This document shows positions 11,101 to 19,559 of a DNA stretch of 51,741 nucleotides, in pieces. The notes under the pieces were generated by a model that worked only from the letters and a program-made list of their open reading frames with translations, was not told the origin of the DNA and made no database searches. The first letter of the stretch is position 1, and each line of letters begins with the position of its first letter. Made by a program: the position numbers and the translations under genes. Origin of the DNA: an uncultured Methanobrevibacter sp. (GTDB lineage Archaea; Methanobacteriota; Methanobacteria; Methanobacteriales; Methanobacteriaceae); assembly GCA_902785855.1 (NCBI GenBank), contig CADAAJ010000002.1:1-51741 (forward strand), given 5' to 3'.

Positions 11101-14100
11101 AGTGCTATATCACAAATTCTATAAGTATTTACATCATTTTCAATAAATTGAACTAAAATATCTTTTAAAGATTTTGAGAATGTTTTGATATAATCTTTGC
11201 TGTATAACTCATCATTATATGATATTACAATATCAAAATCATCACCATTATCAAAAATAGACAGACAAATTTTTGAATCAACTGTAACTAAATCGGCTTC
11301 ATCTAATGTTTGAGGCTTAAAAGATTTATTGTTTAATTCCATTTCATCAGATTCTAAAAATTCATGATAAGCATAGAAAAATTCCGGTTTCAATTGATAT
11401 TTTTCAGCTAATTTGGTGTATGGATATATACTATTTTTTAAGGTATCTTTCCATCTTTGATCAACAGATTTAACGAAATCCATAATTGAAGATTGTCTAT
11501 TTTCATTATCAATTATAAATGGAATGGTTTTAACCAAAAATCCCTGAGTATTGAAATAATTCGGAGAAGACCTACCATTGAATATTGTTGTAAAAAGGGT
11601 TTTATCTGAAAATGTGAATTTGTTTAAACTCAATATTGCAGTTGAGATAAATAAAGTATTTTTACTTACTGAATTTTCATTACAAAACTCATTAATTAAC
11701 TTTGAATCAACAGTTTCATTGAAATATTTTATTTTACCTTCCTCAGGATTTCCATTGAGATTTGGAGTTAAAACTGTTGTTTCAATTCCCTGAGTTAACA
11801 TGTCATCGAAAAATTCTTTTGCAGATTGATATCTTTCACTATCTTCCAGGTCTTTTTCAAGAACACTGTAAGTGTAACCGTCAACTTTTTCCTTACTTAT
11901 ACTTCTGTTATCATAACAATTTGCAATATCACGGAAAAGATTATTCTGTGAAACACCATCAGTAATTATATGATGGAAATTAGAAAACAAAACAACTTCA
12001 TCAGATGTTTTATAGATTTTAAATTTAAATAATTGACTGTCCTTTATAGAAATCGGAGAAACATCATTTTTAATAATCTCTTCATCAGTGATGTTTTCAA
12101 CTTCAACAATTTCAATATCTTCAATAACTGCATCATCACATCGTTTCTGTTTTAATTCACCATCTTGAGATACAATTCTAGTTTTAAGATATGGATGAGA
12201 TTCAATTGTTTTTATAACAGCATTTTTAAGTCTATCTGCATCAATATCCTTTGAAAATCTAACAGTTGTAGGCATTATATATTTAGTTACATCAGGATTT
12301 TGCACACATTCATAATAAACACCTAATTGGTTTTCAGTTAAAGGATAATATTCCATGTCTTTTATAGATTCAATAAACTCATCAAGATCAGATTCATTTT
12401 CAGATAAATTGTCCAGTTCAATTGCAAAGTTTCTAATTGTTGGTTCATTGAATAAAATGGAAATATCCAAATTGCCTCCAATCTCTTCATAGATTATGGA
12501 ATTTAATTTCATTAATGACAATGATGTAAATCCAAGAGCATACAAATCATCTGTTACTCCAAATTCATCAATATTTGAAAGTGATGCGACAATTTCATAC
12601 AATTTCTCTTCAGTATGAGTCTCAGGCATCATCAAATCCAATTTAAGTTTAGGTTCAGGTAACTGCTTTAAGTCAGTTTTTCCGTTTGGTGTTTGAGGCA
12701 TCTCATCTAATTGCATAAACACAGTTGGAACCATATAACGAGTAAGGTGGTCTTTTAAAAACTCTTTTAAATCATCACTGTCAATATTCTCATCAGCAAC
12801 ATAATAAGCACATAAATGATCATTGTTGTTAATTTCCTTAATCACCACAACTGCCTGTCTGATATTTGGATATTTACCAATAGTAGTTTCAATTTCACCA
12901 ATTTCAATTCTAAGTCCTCTTAATTTAATCTGATTATCAATTCTTCCCTTGATGTCAATTTCACCATTCGGAAGTTCAATTGCATAATCTCCACTTCTAT
13001 AATAAGGAATACCATCAATTGTCATGAACACTTCTTGGGTTTTTTCAGGCATATGGTAGTATCCTTTTCCTACACCAGTACCACCAATGTACAGTTCACC
13101 CATTACTCCTAAAGGCAGTAATTTACCGTCAATATCACGAACATCTGTTACATAATTATCACAAGCTATTCCTACACTTAAATCATATATATCAGTGACT
13201 TTTTTGTTGTTTGATGTAATAGTTGTTTCAGTCGGACCATAACTGTTATAAACAATAGCATCACTATATACTCTTAAATCCTCAAATACTTTAGCTGAAA
13301 ACTGTTCTCCTCCAAGGAAAATACATTTCAGACAATCAATTGCAAGGCAAAACTCTTTGACTTCCAAATAAGATGCTAATCTTGATGGTGTAAAATCAGC
13401 AACTTCAGGTTTATTTTCATTGATTAATTTAGTTAATTCAGGAATATTTTTAATTTGAACATCATCTGCAAATACTAATTTCAAACCATTGGAAAGTGAT
13501 GTAAGAATATCATCCATTGCTACATCAAAAGAAATAGTTGTAATACAAAGTAAACTATTATAATTGGATTTTGGATTTGAAACCTGATTAGAAATGTTTT
13601 CATGAGTAATCATTACACCTTTAGGATTACCTGTTGAACCTGAAGTGTAAATCATATAAGCCAAATCATCTGAAACAACATCAACTTTAGGATTTTGAGT
13701 ATTTTCTTCTTTAAGAAGTTCCTCAACATCTAAAGAATTATCGGAAGATTCATTACTTATAATGTAATCTGCCTGACTGTTTTCATAAATATAATTAATC
13801 CTTTCTAGAGGATATTCCGGATCAATAGGTACAAATGTACATCCTGCCTTTAAAACTCCTAAAATAGAAGAAATTAAATTACTGTCCCTATTAAGCATTA
13901 TTAAAACATTACTTTTTGGTTTTACGCCCTTTTTAATTAATGCATTTGCAATTCTGTTACTTTTCTCATTTAATTCACGGTAAGTTAAAGTCGCATCACT
14001 TGCAACTAATGCCACATCATCAGCCTTTTGAGCGGCTTGCATTTCAAAGCGTTTATGTAAAATCGGATTTTCAACTGGTGAAAATGTAGGTAATTCATCA

Positions 14101-17100
14101 CGTGAATTCAATTCTATTTCATTAATATTTAATTCTTCAATATTACCATTAATGAATTGATTTACTATAGATAAAATACTATCTAAGAATGTTATAATAT
14201 ATTTATTAGTGTACAAAGCGTTATTGTACAAAATTTCTAATTCCAAATCATCTTCATGTTCATTAACATTAAAAGTTACCTTATAATTAGTTTCAAGAGA
14301 ATTCAACCTTTTAATATCATACACATTATTATCCAATTTTATGTTTCCGAATTCAAGATTGTTGTATGTGTACATAAATTCAGGCTTTAAATTGAATTTT
14401 TCAGCAATTTTGATATATGGATAATTACTATGTTTGATTCCATTTTTCCAAATTTCTTCTACTTGATTGAAGAGTTGTCTAATAGATATATTTCTATCCT
14501 CATTAATAGAGACAATCGGTAAGGTTTTAACTAAAAATGATTGAGTATTGTTATAATTTGAATTGAGTCTGCCGTTGAAAATTGTAGTAAGTAACGTCTT
14601 ATCAGTGAATGTGTATTTATTCAATGCAAGAATTGTACTTGCCATAAACAGTATGTTTGGTGAAATTCTTTTATCGGCACAGAATTCTTTAACAGAATCT
14701 AAATCAATAGTTTTAGAAATAGTTTGTAATCTGGCAATGTCTTCATCATTGTTAAGATCAGGAGTCAATATTGTTGAATCAATTTCTTTTGTTAACTGAT
14801 TATTGAAATATTTTTCACTTTCAACATATTCATCGCTTTTTTTATCTTTATTTTCAATAAGAGAACAGACATAACCATCAAATATTTCTTTTTCTATCTC
14901 TTCACCATTGTATGCATTTGCAATGTTTTTAAATAATGCTCCAACAGATTCACCATCAGATATAATGTGATGAATATCAAAGAATAAAATTATTTCATCA
15001 TTAGTTTTAAATATTTTAGCTCTAAAGAGCTGATTGTCCAATAATTCAAATCTTTTGACATTTTCTTTTTCAATTTCACTATCTGAAATATCATCTATTT
15101 CAACAATTGGAATTTCATCAATAGCTATTGAATCATCACGTTTTTGCATTAATTGACCATCATTAAGGACGATTCTTGTTTTAAGATAAGGATATGAATC
15201 AATTGTTTTAATAATAGCATCCCTTAATTTTAATGCATCGATAGATTTGTCAAACCTGATTAAAGAAGGAAGATTATATTGTGCCTCTTCAGGATTTTGA
15301 GCGCATTCATAATATACACCCAGTTGATTGTCCATCAATGGATAAAATGTAATGTCATCTGATGATTTTATCAATTCATTTAAATCATCGTCAAACTCAG
15401 CGATTTCAATGCAATTGGCAATGTGTCGTATTGTAGGAGTTTTTAAAAATTCAGTTATATCCAAATTAATATTAAATTCTTCATAAATTGCTGCATTAAG
15501 TTTAATTAATGATAATGATGTAAATCCAAGAGCATACAAATCATCAGTAACTCCAAAACCATCAGTTTTTGAAAATTGATCTAACATTTCAAATAATTTT
15601 TCTTCAGTGTCGCTTTCAGGAGAAATATTTTCAAATTCAAGTTTTGGTTCAGGGAGCTGTTTTAAATCAGCTTTGCCGTTTGGACTTTTTGGAATTTCAT
15701 CAAGCTGCATAAATGCAGTTGGAACCATATAATTGACCAATTTATCATTTAAATAACTTTTCAATGAATCTTTATCTATTTTTCCATCACCAACATAATA
15801 TGCACATAAGTGAGAGTTATTGTTAATTTCATTAATTACAACAACATTTTCTTTTATACCCGGATATTTACCTATATTATATTTAATTTCATCAATTTCA
15901 ATTCTCAATCCTCTTAATTTAATCTGATTATCTTTTCTTCCTTTAATAATAAATTCTTCATCAGATGTTTTGATTGCTAAATCTCCAGTTTTACAATAAG
16001 CAATTCCATTAATTTCAATGAAAACATCCTTGGTTTCATCTAGATTATAATATCCTTTAGCAACATTATATCCACCAATACATAACTCCCCTATAACTCC
16101 ATCAGGAACTAATTTTCCATCAATATCTCTAACATCAGAAATGGAATTTTCTATTGTTTTACCAATAGTTATATTATTAGGGTCAGTAATTTCTTTAAAA
16201 TGTGTTCCTGCTACTGCTTCACTTTGTCCATAACCATTAAATACAGAAATATCACTGTTTTCTTTAATAAGGTTGAATGCTTTTAAAGAGAATGGTTCAC
16301 CACCCATAAAAATAGCTTTAAAACAGGACATTGCATCTGTAAACTCATCAATTTCAAAAAAGGACAATAATCTTGAAGGAGTAATTACCATGAGTTCAGG
16401 TTTATCTTTTTTAATTAGTTTAATTAGATTTACAATATTTTTTATTTCCAAATCACTGGCAAATATTAATTTAATACCATTAGTTACTCCAGTAAAAATA
16501 TCATGTAAAGACATGTTGAATGAAATTGTAGCAATACTCAATATACTACCATAATTAACCAAAGGATTATGTTTAACTTGATTACATACATTTTTATGAG
16601 TAATCATTACTCCTTTCGGATTTCCAGTAGATCCGGAGGTGTAGATTATATAAGCCAAATCATCAGCATCAACATCAACATCAGGATTTTGTGTATTGTT
16701 TCCTTCAAGTAAATCTTTAATGTCTAGTGAGTTTTCTTTAGGTTCATCACAGATAATATAATCTGCCTGACTGTTTTCATAGATATGATTAATTCTTTCT
16801 AAAGGATAATCCGGATCAATTGGAATAAATGCACATCCCGCTTTAAGAATACCTAATATGGATGCAATTAAGTTACTGTTTCTTGAAAGCATGATCAAAA
16901 TATTGCTTTTAGGTTTAATTCCCTTTTCTATTAATGAATTTGCAATAATATTTGCCTTTTCATTTAATTGGTTGTATGTTAAAGTAGCATCACATGCAAC
17001 AAGAGCTATTTCATCTCCCTTTTCGGTTACTTGTTTTTCAAAACGCTTATGGACAAATGGAAGTTCAACATCACTAAAGCTGATTTCCTTTTCATTTACA

Positions 17101-17723
17101 AGGGCAATATCACAGATATCTGTTTTAGCAATATCTGCATCAATCAATATATTAATAATTTTTTTAAGGTTTGATAAAAATAAATCAATGAAAACTTTTG
17201 TATATAATTCATTATTGTAAAATAAAGACAATAAAATAGATTCATCATTTTCAACAATAGACAAATAATTGGAATAATCAGTATTTGAGTTTAAATTTTC
17301 GTCAAAACTATAATAGAATTCGGGTTTTAATGGAAAATCCTCACAATCATAATATTCATCGAATTCTAAAGTTTTATTATAATTTTCATGGACTTTTTGT
17401 AGAAATGTTTCAATAGATATATGTCTGTTTTCAAACTCACAGGCAAATGGAACATTATTCTGATTGAAAATTAATGTTTTTTCAGAAAAATTAAATTTAT
17501 TAATAGTTAAAGTTAAACCCGCCAACAAAAGAGTATTAATGGAAATTGAATGAGAATTAACAAATTCTACTAAATTCTTTTTTTCAATTTCATATTCGGC
17601 CTTTTCTGTTATACCATTTTGTTTTTCACCATTTATATTTGGAGAAATTATTGTTGCTTCATCATAATTGAGCCACAATTTTTTTGAATATGTCTTAAAA
17701 GAATTTTTTATATTATTGTCCAT
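5166..17723 (-). CDS. Four-module non-ribosomal peptide synthetase with terminal reductase
   Basis: 4185 residues. Order by sequence: half condensation domain (~1-215, lacking the HHxxxDG half), A1 (~225-690), T1 (serine near 733), C1 (HHIISDG near 919), A2, T2 (~1733), C2 (HHIITDG ~1918), A3, T3 (~2741), C3 (HHIISDG ~2929), A4, T4 (~3738), reductase (~3815-4185). Each A domain has the P-loop-like YTSGSTGNPKGV (near 363, 1361, 2363, 3368). The reductase has the nucleotide motif TGVTGFLG and the YxxxK pair (YICSK). There is no epimerase or thioesterase, so release should be reductive, giving an aldehyde or alcohol. Carriers 1-3 read LGFTSL instead of the usual GGxSL but keep the serine; carrier 4 is normal. 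The carriers need a phosphopantetheinyl transferase, which is not in this window. The product is unknown. The gene heads an operon with the MATE exporter. Confidence 0.95.
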   Translation of the reverse strand: MDNNIKNSFKTYSKKLWLNYDEATIISPNINGEKQNGITEKAEYEIEKKNLVEFVNSHSISINTLLLAGLTLTINKFNFSEKTLIFNQNNVPFACEFENRHISIETFLQKVHENYNKTLEFDEYYDCEDFPLKPEFYYSFDENLNSNTDYSNYLSIVENDESILLSLFYNNELYTKVFIDLFLSNLKKIINILIDADIAKTDICDIALVNEKEISFSDVELPFVHKRFEKQVTEKGDEIALVACDATLTYNQLNEKANIIANSLIEKGIKPKSNILIMLSRNSNLIASILGILKAGCAFIPIDPDYPLERINHIYENSQADYIICDEPKENSLDIKDLLEGNNTQNPDVDVDADDLAYIIYTSGSTGNPKGVMITHKNVCNQVKHNPLVNYGSILSIATISFNMSLHDIFTGVTNGIKLIFASDLEIKNIVNLIKLIKKDKPELMVITPSRLLSFFEIDEFTDAMSCFKAIFMGGEPFSLKAFNLIKENSDISVFNGYGQSEAVAGTHFKEITDPNNITIGKTIENSISDVRDIDGKLVPDGVIGELCIGGYNVAKGYYNLDETKDVFIEINGIAYCKTGDLAIKTSDEEFIIKGRKDNQIKLRGLRIEIDEIKYNIGKYPGIKENVVVINEINNNSHLCAYYVGDGKIDKDSLKSYLNDKLVNYMVPTAFMQLDEIPKSPNGKADLKQLPEPKLEFENISPESDTEEKLFEMLDQFSKTDGFGVTDDLYALGFTSLSLIKLNAAIYEEFNINLDITEFLKTPTIRHIANCIEIAEFDDDLNELIKSSDDITFYPLMDNQLGVYYECAQNPEEAQYNLPSLIRFDKSIDALKLRDAIIKTIDSYPYLKTRIVLNDGQLMQKRDDSIAIDEIPIVEIDDISDSEIEKENVKRFELLDNQLFRAKIFKTNDEIILFFDIHHIISDGESVGALFKNIANAYNGEEIEKEIFDGYVCSLIENKDKKSDEYVESEKYFNNQLTKEIDSTILTPDLNNDEDIARLQTISKTIDLDSVKEFCADKRISPNILFMASTILALNKYTFTDKTLLTTIFNGRLNSNYNNTQSFLVKTLPIVSINEDRNISIRQLFNQVEEIWKNGIKHSNYPYIKIAEKFNLKPEFMYTYNNLEFGNIKLDNNVYDIKRLNSLETNYKVTFNVNEHEDDLELEILYNNALYTNKYIITFLDSILSIVNQFINGNIEELNINEIELNSRDELPTFSPVENPILHKRFEMQAAQKADDVALVASDATLTYRELNEKSNRIANALIKKGVKPKSNVLIMLNRDSNLISSILGVLKAGCTFVPIDPEYPLERINYIYENSQADYIISNESSDNSLDVEELLKEENTQNPKVDVVSDDLAYMIYTSGSTGNPKGVMITHENISNQVSNPKSNYNSLLCITTISFDVAMDDILTSLSNGLKLVFADDVQIKNIPELTKLINENKPEVADFTPSRLASYLEVKEFCLAIDCLKCIFLGGEQFSAKVFEDLRVYSDAIVYNSYGPTETTITSNNKKVTDIYDLSVGIACDNYVTDVRDIDGKLLPLGVMGELYIGGTGVGKGYYHMPEKTQEVFMTIDGIPYYRSGDYAIELPNGEIDIKGRIDNQIKLRGLRIEIGEIETTIGKYPNIRQAVVVIKEINNNDHLCAYYVADENIDSDDLKEFLKDHLTRYMVPTVFMQLDEMPQTPNGKTDLKQLPEPKLKLDLMMPETHTEEKLYEIVASLSNIDEFGVTDDLYALGFTSLSLMKLNSIIYEEIGGNLDISILFNEPTIRNFAIELDNLSENESDLDEFIESIKDMEYYPLTENQLGVYYECVQNPDVTKYIMPTTVRFSKDIDADRLKNAVIKTIESHPYLKTRIVSQDGELKQKRCDDAVIEDIEIVEVENITDEEIIKNDVSPISIKDSQLFKFKIYKTSDEVVLFSNFHHIITDGVSQNNLFRDIANCYDNRSISKEKVDGYTYSVLEKDLEDSERYQSAKEFFDDMLTQGIETTVLTPNLNGNPEEGKIKYFNETVDSKLINEFCNENSVSKNTLFISTAILSLNKFTFSDKTLFTTIFNGRSSPNYFNTQGFLVKTIPFIIDNENRQSSIMDFVKSVDQRWKDTLKNSIYPYTKLAEKYQLKPEFFYAYHEFLESDEMELNNKSFKPQTLDEADLVTVDSKICLSIFDNGDDFDIVISYNDELYSKDYIKTFSKSLKDILVQFIENDVNTYRICDIALKEDKQSHEFSEVKIPFIHKRFESQVCETPDNVALVASDVRLTYDELNQKANRIANALINRGIKPNSNVLVMIPRNSNLISAILGVLKAGCAFIPIDINYPKGRIDYIFENSNADYLIVEGDFENSIDVRELLEEENIDNPNVDIKPDDVAYMIYTSGSTGNPKGVMTSHKNITNLFSKSEGSLVYKAYSNMKKTLALSTVSFDAFLLDFMPLTYGSEMVLANDSEIKNIKELVELIKREKPETFTFSAPSRFKQYLEHEEFTELMPNFRYIATGGEMVPQDLISQLLEYPKLDVYNIYGPTETTVICNGHKMAKGEDIAIGKSLHNCITEVRDIDGKLLPSGIIGELYIGGNGVAKGYYNLPEKTKEVFITLNDIPYYRSGDYAIELPNGDLVIKGRIDNQVKLRGLRIEIGEIESNIARFPHIKQVIVVIKRINEVEHLCAYFTADEDIDINLLKRYLGNKLTEYMVPTVFMQLDNMPISPNGKTEVKLLPKPELNFDFVEAETETEKKLVEFVSSIADTTRFGITDDLYELGFTSLSLMKLNSMIFNETNVNIDITSLFTNPTIQSLADKIDNNIESDIDIDEIIESAKDMEYFPVSPNQLGIYYECMQTDKIKYTMPMGIRFDSNIDPNKLKEALIKTIEAHPYLKTRIVHTDDGKIMQKRCDDAEIDDIEIVEIDSISDAEIMQRDIKPIPLGDNQLFRFKIYKTQTQTVLFSDFHHIISDGVSQDNFFKDLAKAYTGDEIESEKIDGYTYSLIEEQTALSEVSEKFFKNQFAKGIESTVLTPNLNGNPDIGNIKLVSDEFASVFVKGFCQDHSISPNVLFMTAIILCLNKFTFSDKSLITTIFNGRANSNYSNTQGMLVKTLPIIVNGENREMMVEDYIKIVDKSWKDALTHSDYPYTKLSEDYQLKPEFFYSYHESLVNELELEGKSYQTVDLDGTVSTDYKINIDIFDDGEKIRAYIEYNDQLYTEDYIKKFLFSIKYILFQFFINDMDKLRIKDIELKESETPVFEDIDTPILHKRFEKQVIKKPDEVALVAGDATLTYWELNEKSNRIANGLIRRGVKPKSNVLVMLNRNSNLIASILGILKAGCTFVPIDPEYPQDRINYIYENSQADYIISNKSSNNSLDVEELLEEENTLNPKVDVVSDDLAYMIYTSGSTGNPKGVMISHENICNQAQNPKSTYDSLLCITTISFDVSVDDILTSLSNGLKLILADDIQIRNVPELIKLIDENKPEVLEITPSRFSSYLELEEFCDVISCLKCIFLGGEQFSAKVYENLRKYSDAVVYNSYGPTETTITSNNKEVTDINDLTVGPPLTNYVTDVRDIDGKLLPDGVMGELYIGGTGVGKGYYNMPEKTEEVFLNINNIPYYRSGDYAIKLPNGEIDIRGRIDNQIKLRGLRIEIGEIETNIGNYPNIKQAVVVIKKINNNDHLCAYYVADEKIDTDDLKEFLEGHLTRYMVPTVFMQIDEMPQTPNGKTDTKKLPEPRLDVNYVAPKTKLEQKLCALYSTILDLETVGAEDNFFEIGGTSLIASKLIIELLKMDYDVRYDDIFMNKTPRALAKVLSGEDESGAELDVVEDVVKKYNYDNINKLLEENTMENFQEGEKLELGNVLLTGVTGFLGIHILYEFIKNEDGKIYCMLRKGQYGSCEERLIDLMNYYFEEDFTDLIGSRIILSEGDITEIDDFKKLKDEPIDTIINAAAVVKHYTADDYIFKVNVDGVINGLKFAQLGDIRYIQVSTISVLSSYSLNKDKYPNPKYDETTLYYEQYLENKYICSKFLAERMVLEAATKGLSVKIMRLGNLMSRYSDGVFQKNYTTNAFLNNVKAINNLKAINTVMANMETDMSQIDCVAKGILELSKTPEKSRVFHCLNNHYIPLKNIVDVLNTYGNGIEEVDVDKFKQIYEENMNENIQGMITADLVIDDLDEENDFDGNVKIEQTTEILHSLGFDWPKPDEKYLKRLIDYLNKFNYFE

Positions 17724-17750
17724 AATATCAACCTTATAACTTAATATTCC

Positions 17751-17770
17751 TTAAATAATATATATTATTT
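17751..17770 (-). promoter_or_regulatory. Palindromic TATA region of the NRPS-MATE operon
   Basis: Reading toward the NRPS, AAATAATATATATTATTTAA lies centred about 38 bases before the ATG at 17723. The predicted start site near 17735 gives a leader of about a dozen bases that holds a weak ribosome site (AAGGTTGAT). No clear operator is seen. Confidence 0.45.
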
Positions 17771-17918
17771 TATTCATCAATTTATATTTTTTTTATTATA
17801 GATTAAATTGTAGCATGGGAAAATTATCTTAAATGTCAATATTACATTACATAAATAGCATTTAATATTTGTTAAATAATGTTTTAAAAGTCCTATAAAG
17901 CCTTAGAATTACAAAATA

Positions 17919-17928
17919 TTTATATAAT
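17919..17928 (+). promoter_or_regulatory. TATA box of the DUF2142 gene pair
   Basis: TTTATATAAT is centred about 31 bases before the ATG at 17955. Predicted transcription starts near 17948, so the leader is very short. There is no clear ribosome site before the ATG. Confidence 0.5.
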
Positions 17929-17954
17929 ATCTTAAAGAAAATAAAATTAGTAAA

Positions 17955-19547
17955 ATGACTTTCGAGAGTATTAGTAGGATTTTTATAAAATCCAAAAAGT
18001 ATTGGTTAATTTATTTAATATTTATTACTATTACATGCATATCAACACTTTCAGCGAAAAACTTTGATAAGCCGCAGTTTGTAATAGCAACATTTTTGAT
18101 TGTTGCAGCATTGGGAATAATCTGTATTGTTTATTATTTCATGCATGACTCTGAAAATGAACTGTATAAAGTTGCATTTGTAGCAATAATTTGTTTTGGT
18201 ATGATATCTGCATTGATTGTACCTATTGTAGATATCAGTGATGAATTAGAACATCTTACTCGTGCAGAAATCACGTCTCAAGGTGTAATATTCCCTCATT
18301 GGGAAGGCGGTAAAAACAACCTCACCAGATTGTACAACCATACTTCTGAAGGAAAATACAGCACAGCTTTAAATACTGATGTAGGTTTCAATACATCGGA
18401 AAGCCATATGTTTTTCCTGAATAATCGTGAAAAAACTGTTTTTGAAACGTCAGGCGATACTGATAAAATTTCCCACTCAACAATACTTGACGGATCTGCT
18501 TTTGAGCAAAATCCATTTTATGGATACCTGCCTCAGGCAATTGGTATTTTTATAGCTAAACTATTTGATATGAATGTAATTTGGATGCTTTGGCTTGGAA
18601 GGATATTTAATTTAATTTCCTATGCATTTTTAATTTCTTTGGCTATTAAAAAAACGCCTGTATTAAAACTTCCACTTTTGGCCGTTGCCTGTATACCACT
18701 TTCGATTTATCAGGCTGCATCTATAAGTATTGATTCTATGATAATAGGTTTGGGAATTCTTACAATAGCTTATTTCCTATACATGTATAAAGCAGATTCG
18801 CAATCGCTTGATAAAAAGCATATTGCAATATTCTGTGGACTTTCATTGCTTTTAGGTCTGTGTAAGTTGCCTTATCTAGCGTTTGTATTTTTAATATTAC
18901 TTGTTCCTTTAGAAAACTTTAAAGATAAAAATATATTAATATACATGATTTTAGGTATTCTGGCTGTTTCGATAGCAGGTGTATTGTGGAGTACATATTC
19001 AGAACCGGCTTTGATGCATTCCTGGAGATCAAAACTTAATTATATGAATCCTGAATTACAGGCTAAATATCTTATAAATAATCCTATGGAGATTTTAAGA
19101 TTTTTAAGATTGATTTTCACATATACTGTAAGTATTACACTAAATGGTCTGTTCAATTTCTTTGGAGCAGGAAGTGCAAACCATTATTCAGACCATTATA
19201 CAGTCATTACAATTTTACTGTGGATATTCCTGGCAGCTACATTGCTGTTTAATCCAAATAACAGCAAGTTCAATTACAAAACAAATATAGGTTCACTACT
19301 GATAATACTAATAATATTTGTTGGAACTTGCTTCATTCAACTTTTAACATGGGCAGATGTTGGAGGAACAAATATTGGTGTCAGTGCACGGTACTTTTTA
19401 CCGTTATTTGCATTGCTTCCTCTCGTAGTACCATTGAGAATTAAAAAATTTGATAAATATAAAGAGAGAATTGATAAATATACAATGATTTTTATTATTG
19501 GTTTTATGGCCACTTTAATATTGGCTTTTGCAACAAAATATTATTAA
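17955..19547 (+). CDS. DUF2142 polytopic membrane protein (first of tandem pair)
   Basis: 530 residues with about 11-12 hydrophobic helices. Family features: an acidic/His motif after helix 3 (DISDELEHLTRAE, ~residues 93-105), a PQA..I segment before a helix (LPQAIGIFIAKLFD), the PLSIYQAASISIDSM region, and near the C-terminus a SARYFLPLF motif like the GRYflP of DUF2142. DUF2142 proteins resemble GT-C glycosyltransferases and often occur with surface-polysaccharide genes, so a role in cell-surface glycan assembly is plausible but not shown. Its neighbour downstream is a close paralogue 12 bases away. It is divergent from the NRPS with 231 bases between them. Confidence 0.75.
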   Translation: MTFESISRIFIKSKKYWLIYLIFITITCISTLSAKNFDKPQFVIATFLIVAALGIICIVYYFMHDSENELYKVAFVAIICFGMISALIVPIVDISDELEHLTRAEITSQGVIFPHWEGGKNNLTRLYNHTSEGKYSTALNTDVGFNTSESHMFFLNNREKTVFETSGDTDKISHSTILDGSAFEQNPFYGYLPQAIGIFIAKLFDMNVIWMLWLGRIFNLISYAFLISLAIKKTPVLKLPLLAVACIPLSIYQAASISIDSMIIGLGILTIAYFLYMYKADSQSLDKKHIAIFCGLSLLLGLCKLPYLAFVFLILLVPLENFKDKNILIYMILGILAVSIAGVLWSTYSEPALMHSWRSKLNYMNPELQAKYLINNPMEILRFLRLIFTYTVSITLNGLFNFFGAGSANHYSDHYTVITILLWIFLAATLLFNPNNSKFNYKTNIGSLLIILIIFVGTCFIQLLTWADVGGTNIGVSARYFLPLFALLPLVVPLRIKKFDKYKERIDKYTMIFIIGFMATLILAFATKYY

Positions 19548-19559
19548 TAGGGAGAGAAA

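Noticed and set aside
9400-15600. Carriers T1-T3 inactive because they lack GGxS
   Set aside because: They read LGFTSL but keep the serine that carries phosphopantetheine, and all three are the same, so it looks like a variant and not decay.
5253-17220. Several ORFs of 60-150 codons on the strand opposite to the NRPS
   Set aside because: They are frames shadowing the NRPS, repeated at the same module positions, with no ribosome sites or recognisable domains.
17724-17954. Missing N-terminal half of the NRPS condensation domain hidden by a frameshift
   Set aside because: The 231 bases before the start are very AT-rich with stops in all frames and hold the divergent promoters; about 200 residues could not fit.
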